A stretch of 64,000 bases of DNA from Bog-756 sp963730685 (GTDB lineage: Bacteria; Actinomycetota; Acidimicrobiia; Acidimicrobiales; RAAP-2). The stretch is taken from NCBI GenBank assembly GCA_963730685.1, contig CAVSSP010000001.1, forward strand, positions 744,001 to 808,000, read 5' to 3'. Below, in pieces: positions 59,523 through 64,000 of the stretch (the stretch's first letter is position 1; every line of letters begins with the position of its first letter). The position numbers were made by a program, and so were the translations under genes. The notes under the pieces were generated by a model. The model saw nothing but the letters and a program-made list of their open reading frames with translations. It had not been told where the DNA came from and ran no database searches.

Positions 59523-60188
59523 GTGACCGCAACACTCAGGCCGGGCATCCTCTTCGATGTCGATGGCACGTTGATCGACACGAACTACCTGCACACCCTG
59601 GCATGGTCCCGGGCGTTTCGGGATGCCGGCGAATGGGCCCCGATGAACGCCATTCACCGGCTGGTGGGTATGGGGGGTGACCAACTGGTGCCCACGATCC
59701 TCGGCCACGACAACGCCGAGGTCACCGAGGCCAGGACGAAGCGGTACGGCGAGCTGATCGACGAGGCCCTGCCGTTCCCGGGGGCCACGGCTCTCGTGCG
59801 GACCGCTCACGAGCAAGGGATCAAGGCGGTGCTCGCGACCTCAGCACCGGCCGACGAACTCGACACGATCGTCGATGTGCTGCAGGTCCGCCCGTACCTC
59901 GACGGGGTGACGACCGCTGACGACATCGACGATTCGAAGCCGGCCCCCGACGTGTTCCTGGTGGCGATGGAGTCGGCTTCCCTCGATCCGGCCAGGACGT
60001 TGGCGGTCGGGGACAGCGTCTGGGACGTCGAGGCGGCGAGTGCCGCCGGCATCGGGTGTGTGGCGGTGGAGTCGGGGGGGTTCAGCCGACACGAGTTGAG
60101 CGAGGCGGGAGCGCTCCAGGTGTACGCCGATGCAGCTGAGCTGCTCGCCCAATTCCTCACCAGTCCGCTGCATCTGCTGGCGACATGA
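59523..60188 (+). CDS. HAD-family phosphatase
   Basis: This 221-aa hydrolase belongs to the HAD superfamily (phosphoglycolate phosphatase / beta-phosphoglucomutase-like). Motif I is FDVDGTLIDTN, motif II lies in VLATSAP, the motif III Lys in DDSKPAPDVF and motif IV is VGDSVWDVEAA. A helical cap sits between motifs I and II. The GTG at 59523 starts about 110 bases from the divergent haem-oxygenase-like gene. The substrate is not predictable. Confidence 0.9.
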   Translation: MTATLRPGILFDVDGTLIDTNYLHTLAWSRAFRDAGEWAPMNAIHRLVGMGGDQLVPTILGHDNAEVTEARTKRYGELIDEALPFPGATALVRTAHEQGIKAVLATSAPADELDTIVDVLQVRPYLDGVTTADDIDDSKPAPDVFLVAMESASLDPARTLAVGDSVWDVEAASAAGIGCVAVESGGFSRHELSEAGALQVYADAAELLAQFLTSPLHLLAT

Positions 60189-60211
60189 CGATATCTGCTG
60201 GCGACATGACG
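60172..60211. repeat. 19-bp direct repeat at the end of the HAD gene
   Basis: ATCTGCTGGCGACATGACG occurs at 60172-60190 and again at 60193-60211. The first copy contains the HAD stop codon, so the repeat looks like a short tandem duplication of the gene's end. Confidence 0.7.
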
Positions 60212-60335
60212 GTACGGGGACGCCTGATGGACGGCGTCGGCCCCGGGTAGGGGCGACATCGGGAGGAGGGGTCGAGACAAACCGGCCCCGTTCGGCCTCC
60301 TCCACTACCGTCGGTACCGTGGCGGCTGCATCCCG

Positions 60336-63119
60336 GTGAAGAGTCAGCGAACGGGCATCCGGGTGCGGGGCATGACGGTCGCCGCAGTGGCGGTGGCGGC
60401 CATGGTGTTGCTGGCGCAGAGCCCGGTCGCCGCCGCGGCGGGACAGACGGCAGGCGCAGCCACTGGCGCTCTGGTGCGCGATCCGAGCTCCCTGGTCGAT
60501 CCCATGGACGGCACCGGCGTCGGCATGGTGAGCCCGGGGGCGGTGGGGGAGTTCCCCGGTGCTGACGTCCCGTTCGGCATGATGCAGTGGAGCCCGGACA
60601 CCACCCCTGACACGGCCGGGCAGGGAGGCGGGTACTCCATCGCCGACACCCACCTGTCCGGGTTCAGCCTCACCCACCTGAGTGGTACCGGCTGCGCCAG
60701 TTACGGCGATGTCCCCATCCTCCCCACGGTGGGCCCGGTCGGAGCCAACCCGGCCGGCACCGTCGAGCCGTTCTCCCACTCGAGCGAACATGCGGCCCCG
60801 GGTCGCTACGGGGTCGTCGTGGGCTCGCCGGGGATCGCCACGCAGCTGTCGGTCACCACCCGGACCGGACTGTCGAGCATCACCTTCCCCCGCACCGACC
60901 ATGCCAACGTCTTGTTCAAGGTGGCGGACAGCGCCAACCCGGCCACCGCATCCGGCGTCCACCTCGCCGGGCGTGATGAGATCACCGGGCAGGTCACCAG
61001 CGGCCAGTTCTGCGGGACGGGGACCAACTACACCGTCTACTTCGCCGCCCGCTTCAACCGTCTGTTCGCCTCGGACGGCAGTTGGGACGGCGCGTCGGTG
61101 TCCCCCGGGCGCACCACCTGCTCGGGCACCGCCTGCGGCGCCTACGTCACGTTCGACACGAGGTCGGACCCGGTGGTGCTGATGAAGGTGGGCATCTCGT
61201 TCGTCAGCGTGGCCGACGCCGCCGGCAATCTGCGGGCCGAGGATCCCGGGTGGTCACTCGGCCACGTCGAGGCGCAGGCCACGGCGCGCTGGAATGCCCT
61301 GCTCGGCAGGGTGCGCATCGGGGGAGGTACGGATCCGCAGCGGCACACCTTCTACACCGCCCTGTACCACTCGCTGCTCTTCCCCAACGTGGTGAGCGAC
61401 GAGGGGGGATGGTACGACGGGCCCGACGGCCGTCGTCATCGTGTCGCCACCGGTGCCCACTACTCGAACTTCTCCGAGTGGGACATCTACCGTTCCGAGA
61501 TCGAGCTGGTGTCGCTGCTCGCTCCCGGTGCGGCCGGGCCCATGATCCAGTCCCTGGTCGACGACGCCGACCAGGGCGGGTGGTTGCCGAAGTGGGCCAT
61601 CGTGGACGGTGACGCCTCCCAGATGAACGGTGACTCGGCCGACCCGATCATCGCCGCCGCCTACGCCTTCGGGGTCCGTGGTTTCGATGTCCACGCCGCG
61701 CTGGACGCCATGGTCAAGGGTGCCACCCAGAACGAGACCGGCCACGGCCTCGAGATCGAGCGGCAGTACCTCGCCCAGTACCTGTCCCAGCACTATGTGA
61801 ACGCCCGCTCCCTCGATCTCACCTCCATCGACTACTCACTCGGGGGGTCGGTGACCCTCGAGTACGCGCTGGACGACTTCGCCGTCGCCCGGATGGCACT
61901 GGCGGAGGGAGACCACCGGTTGGCCCGGTCCATGATGCAGCGGGCCCATAACTGGGAGTACCTCTTCAACCCGGCCACCGGCTTCATCCAGGGTCGTAAC
62001 GACGACGGCAGCTATCCGGCGGGCCCGGCGTTCCAGACGTCCCTGCTCGAGGCCGGTGGCGAGGTCGGATTCGAGGAGGGCAACGCCGTGCAGTACACAT
62101 GGTCGGTTCCCCAGGACCTCTCCGCCCTGGCCGACCTCATGGGCGGGGACACCGCCGCGGTGGGGGCGCTCGATTCGTTCTTCACCGTCCTCAATGCCGG
62201 CCGGTCGGCCCCGTACGACTGGTCGGGGAACGAGCCGAGCCTGTGGACCCCGTGGGAGTACGACTACTTCGGAGCGCCCTGGCGCACCCAGGCCGTGGTG
62301 CGCTCCGTCGTGAACGCCGAGTACGCCGACGCTCCCACCGACGAGCCGGGCAACGACGATCTCGGCGCGCTGTCCTCCTGGTACGTGTGGGCCGCCATCG
62401 GCATGTACCCGGTGACACCCGGGAGTGCCGACCTGGCCCTGGCCAGCCCGCTGTTCCCGAGGGTGGTGGTCACGCTGCCCGACGGTCGCCATCTCACGGT
62501 GAGTGCGCCGGCGGCCTCGGCATCCAGGCCCTACGTCCGCTCGCTGTCTGTCGCCGGTGTGACTCGTCCGGCGTCGGGGGGATGCGGGTCGACCGCGGGC
62601 TCACGGGGCTCGCGCCGGCCCGGCTGGTGCCAACCGTGGCTGCCGGCCTCGGCCCTCACGTCCGGGGCCACGCTCGCCTTCGACCTCTCGTCTGTGCCTG
62701 ATCCCAACTGGGCGACGGCCCGATCGGCTTCCCCGCCGTCGTTCGGGAGCGGTCGCCTCCCGGTGGTGGGCTACTCGCTCCCCAGTGGGGCGATCACGGT
62801 CCGGGCCGGGCAGTCAGCGCCCGTGCTGCTCGGGATCAGGCCGGCCGAGCCGGGCGTCACGACCGTGGTCTGGCAGGCCACAGGGACCGGGATCACCGTG
62901 TCGCCGAGCAGCGGTCGGTTGGCCGCCGGGGCCGAGCCGGGCCGGAGTGGGTCGGCGCTGAAGGGGTCGGGCGGAACCGATGGCGCTGCGACACCGACAC
63001 TCCAATCCCTGACGGTGCGAGGGATGACCGCGGGCACCGGCGTGGTGGAGGTACACATGAGCACGACAGGCGGGACGGCGCTGCCGCCGGTGGTCATCGA
63101 TGTGCAGGTGACGGGCTGA
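60336..63119 (+). CDS. Secreted GH92-family alpha-mannosidase-like glycosidase
   Basis: This 927-aa protein is exported; a signal peptide (MTVAAVAVAAMVLLAQSPVAA) follows a basic start. The catalytic part (about 50-730) matches GH92 exo-alpha-mannosidases: GMMQWSPDTTPDTAG, HYSNFSEWDIYRSEIELVSL, GNEPSLWTPWEYDYFG and PGNDDLGALSSWYVWAAIGM. GH92 enzymes are calcium-dependent and trim mannose from glycans. Residues after about 780 form a beta-rich C-terminal region (PVVIDVQVTG at the end). GTG 60336 is the start; an internal ATG (MTVAAV) is possible. Confidence 0.88.
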   Translation: MKSQRTGIRVRGMTVAAVAVAAMVLLAQSPVAAAAGQTAGAATGALVRDPSSLVDPMDGTGVGMVSPGAVGEFPGADVPFGMMQWSPDTTPDTAGQGGGYSIADTHLSGFSLTHLSGTGCASYGDVPILPTVGPVGANPAGTVEPFSHSSEHAAPGRYGVVVGSPGIATQLSVTTRTGLSSITFPRTDHANVLFKVADSANPATASGVHLAGRDEITGQVTSGQFCGTGTNYTVYFAARFNRLFASDGSWDGASVSPGRTTCSGTACGAYVTFDTRSDPVVLMKVGISFVSVADAAGNLRAEDPGWSLGHVEAQATARWNALLGRVRIGGGTDPQRHTFYTALYHSLLFPNVVSDEGGWYDGPDGRRHRVATGAHYSNFSEWDIYRSEIELVSLLAPGAAGPMIQSLVDDADQGGWLPKWAIVDGDASQMNGDSADPIIAAAYAFGVRGFDVHAALDAMVKGATQNETGHGLEIERQYLAQYLSQHYVNARSLDLTSIDYSLGGSVTLEYALDDFAVARMALAEGDHRLARSMMQRAHNWEYLFNPATGFIQGRNDDGSYPAGPAFQTSLLEAGGEVGFEEGNAVQYTWSVPQDLSALADLMGGDTAAVGALDSFFTVLNAGRSAPYDWSGNEPSLWTPWEYDYFGAPWRTQAVVRSVVNAEYADAPTDEPGNDDLGALSSWYVWAAIGMYPVTPGSADLALASPLFPRVVVTLPDGRHLTVSAPAASASRPYVRSLSVAGVTRPASGGCGSTAGSRGSRRPGWCQPWLPASALTSGATLAFDLSSVPDPNWATARSASPPSFGSGRLPVVGYSLPSGAITVRAGQSAPVLLGIRPAEPGVTTVVWQATGTGITVSPSSGRLAAGAEPGRSGSALKGSGGTDGAATPTLQSLTVRGMTAGTGVVEVHMSTTGGTALPPVVIDVQVTG

Positions 63120-63175
63120 ACCACCTCAGCGGCGATCGCCCGCTCGGCGATGACCCGGGCTACCGGCGGTCCTCG

Positions 63176-64000
63176 TCAGTCGACCTTGCCGATCCGGTGC
63201 AGCCACTCGGTGGTGATCAACAGCCCGTCGTCGAGGCTGATGGGGTCGTACCCGATCCGCTTGTAGGTCTTCGAATCGGTCAGCAGGCGCCGCGACGGGC
63301 GCGCCGAGGCCGCCTTGGTGGCGATGGCCACCAGCGTCGGTCCGAAGACCTTGGCCAGCTCGGGATCGTCCGAGGGCTCGATGTCCTCCACCCGGTGGTC
63401 GAGCCCGGCCAGCTCGCAGATGCGATTGCACGCCTCGGCGATGCTGACCACGTCCTCGGGCTGGCCATCGAGCATGTAGCGCTCGCCCGACACACCCCGG
63501 TCGAGGGCCAGGATGCAGCCGCGGGCGATGTCGTCGGCGAACACCCAGCTCACCGGAAACTTGAGGTACCGGGTCAGGCGCTGGCGCAGCGCCGACACCA
63601 GGACCCGGTTGAAGCTGGTCTTGCCGAGGGCGTTGCTGACCACCGGCGACGGCCCGAAGATGGCACCCGGGTGGGTGCTGACCACGTCCTGGCCGGCGGC
63701 GGCCCGGGCCATGGCGTCCTCGAATGCGGCCATCTTGGTGATGGTGTACGGATCCGAGCTCGGTTCCTTGGAGACGGGGGCGTCCTCTCGCTCGAGCCCT
63801 CCCGAGGTGTCGAAGAAGGTTCCGGTGCTGACGGCCACCACCCGCCGCATGCCGACGCGCTCGGCGGCGTCGAGGACGTGCCGGGTGCCGTCGACGTTGA
63901 CCGCCTTGAAGTCGTCGAGGTTCTGGCTGGCGCCGCCGAGGAGGGCGGCGCAGTGGATGGCGGCGTCGGCGCCGGTGGCGCTACGCAGGACGTCCTTGGC
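63176..64000 (-). CDS. NAD-dependent epimerase/dehydratase family protein (partial at right edge)
   Basis: This 275-codon fragment lacks its N-terminus beyond position 64000. It is an extended-SDR reductase. VNVDGTRHVLDAAERVGM, VAVSTGTFFDTSG and the catalytic YTITK (YxxxK) in DPYTITKMAAFEDA are visible. PGAIFGPSPVVSNALGK and VFADDIARGCILAL follow, as in dihydroflavonol-reductase or 3-beta-hydroxysteroid-dehydrogenase-like enzymes. The NAD-binding Gly motif is outside the window. A steroid dehydrogenase role would suit the region but is not shown. Confidence 0.85.
   Translation of the reverse strand, partial: AKDVLRSATGADAAIHCAALLGGASQNLDDFKAVNVDGTRHVLDAAERVGMRRVVAVSTGTFFDTSGGLEREDAPVSKEPSSDPYTITKMAAFEDAMARAAAGQDVVSTHPGAIFGPSPVVSNALGKTSFNRVLVSALRQRLTRYLKFPVSWVFADDIARGCILALDRGVSGERYMLDGQPEDVVSIAEACNRICELAGLDHRVEDIEPSDDPELAKVFGPTLVAIATKAASARPSRRLLTDSKTYKRIGYDPISLDDGLLITTEWLHRIGKVD

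Overview
The window is about 64 kb of very GC-rich, densely coding bacterial DNA. Many genes start with GTG and overlap by 4 bases (GTGA or ATGA junctions). F420-type oxidoreductases, a 13E12/DUF222 HNH protein, a bacterial Ku, a mycobacterial-type ipd steroid operon, LexA-type SOS boxes and secreted proteins with GYWLVASDGG repeats all point to an actinobacterium. I infer Acidimicrobiia as the most likely class, but this is not proven by the sequence. No rRNA, CRISPR array, insertion sequence or phage was seen. One tRNA gene (Ala, anticodon CGC) is present.

Region 1 (1-28.8 kb) is mainly lipid and steroid catabolism. It holds an aldehyde dehydrogenase, two amidohydrolases, two pairs of adjacent acyl-CoA dehydrogenases, an LLM oxidoreductase, a thiolase, a beta-ketoacyl synthase, SDRs, and an echA20-ipdA-ipdB-ipdC operon whose products resemble the Mycobacterium enzymes that open the last steroid rings. 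Four transcription units here carry one 15-bp inverted repeat, CTGAC-N5-GTCAG (or CTGAT in one), close to their starts. I read this as the operator of one regulator encoded outside the window. Mixed in are an MscS channel, an HNH protein, an SGNH-fold protein lacking its nucleophile, a secreted CHAP protein and a large PAS-GGDEF-EAL protein.

Region 2 (28.8-41.7 kb) holds a stand-alone EAL protein, the three-gene proton-translocating transhydrogenase (pntAA-pntAB-pntB), a secreted IPT/FN3/GYWLVASDGG-repeat protein, a PIN-TRAM membrane protein, a membrane-anchored GH18 protein, a frameshifted phosphoribosyltransferase, an MTA phosphorylase-like enzyme, and a molybdopterin oxidoreductase with an overlapping flavin reductase. 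The two c-di-GMP genes (19.2-22.5 kb and 28.9-29.9 kb) share a sigma-28-like promoter.

Region 3 (41.7-46 kb) is a molybdenum cofactor operon (mogA, moaE, moeA, moaA, moaD, moaC) convergent with the molybdopterin enzyme. Its moaA reads through three apparent 1-base insertions.

Region 4 (46-64 kb) holds a DinB-like protein, a GT87 mannosyltransferase-like membrane enzyme, an MMPL transporter preceded by a repeat-built leader peptide, a UvrD-type helicase behind a perfect SOS box, a permease, a TetR-SDR-F420/NADP reductase module, the tRNA, Ku, a haem-oxygenase-fold protein, a HAD phosphatase, a secreted GH92 glycosidase, and a partial NAD-dependent epimerase running off the right edge.
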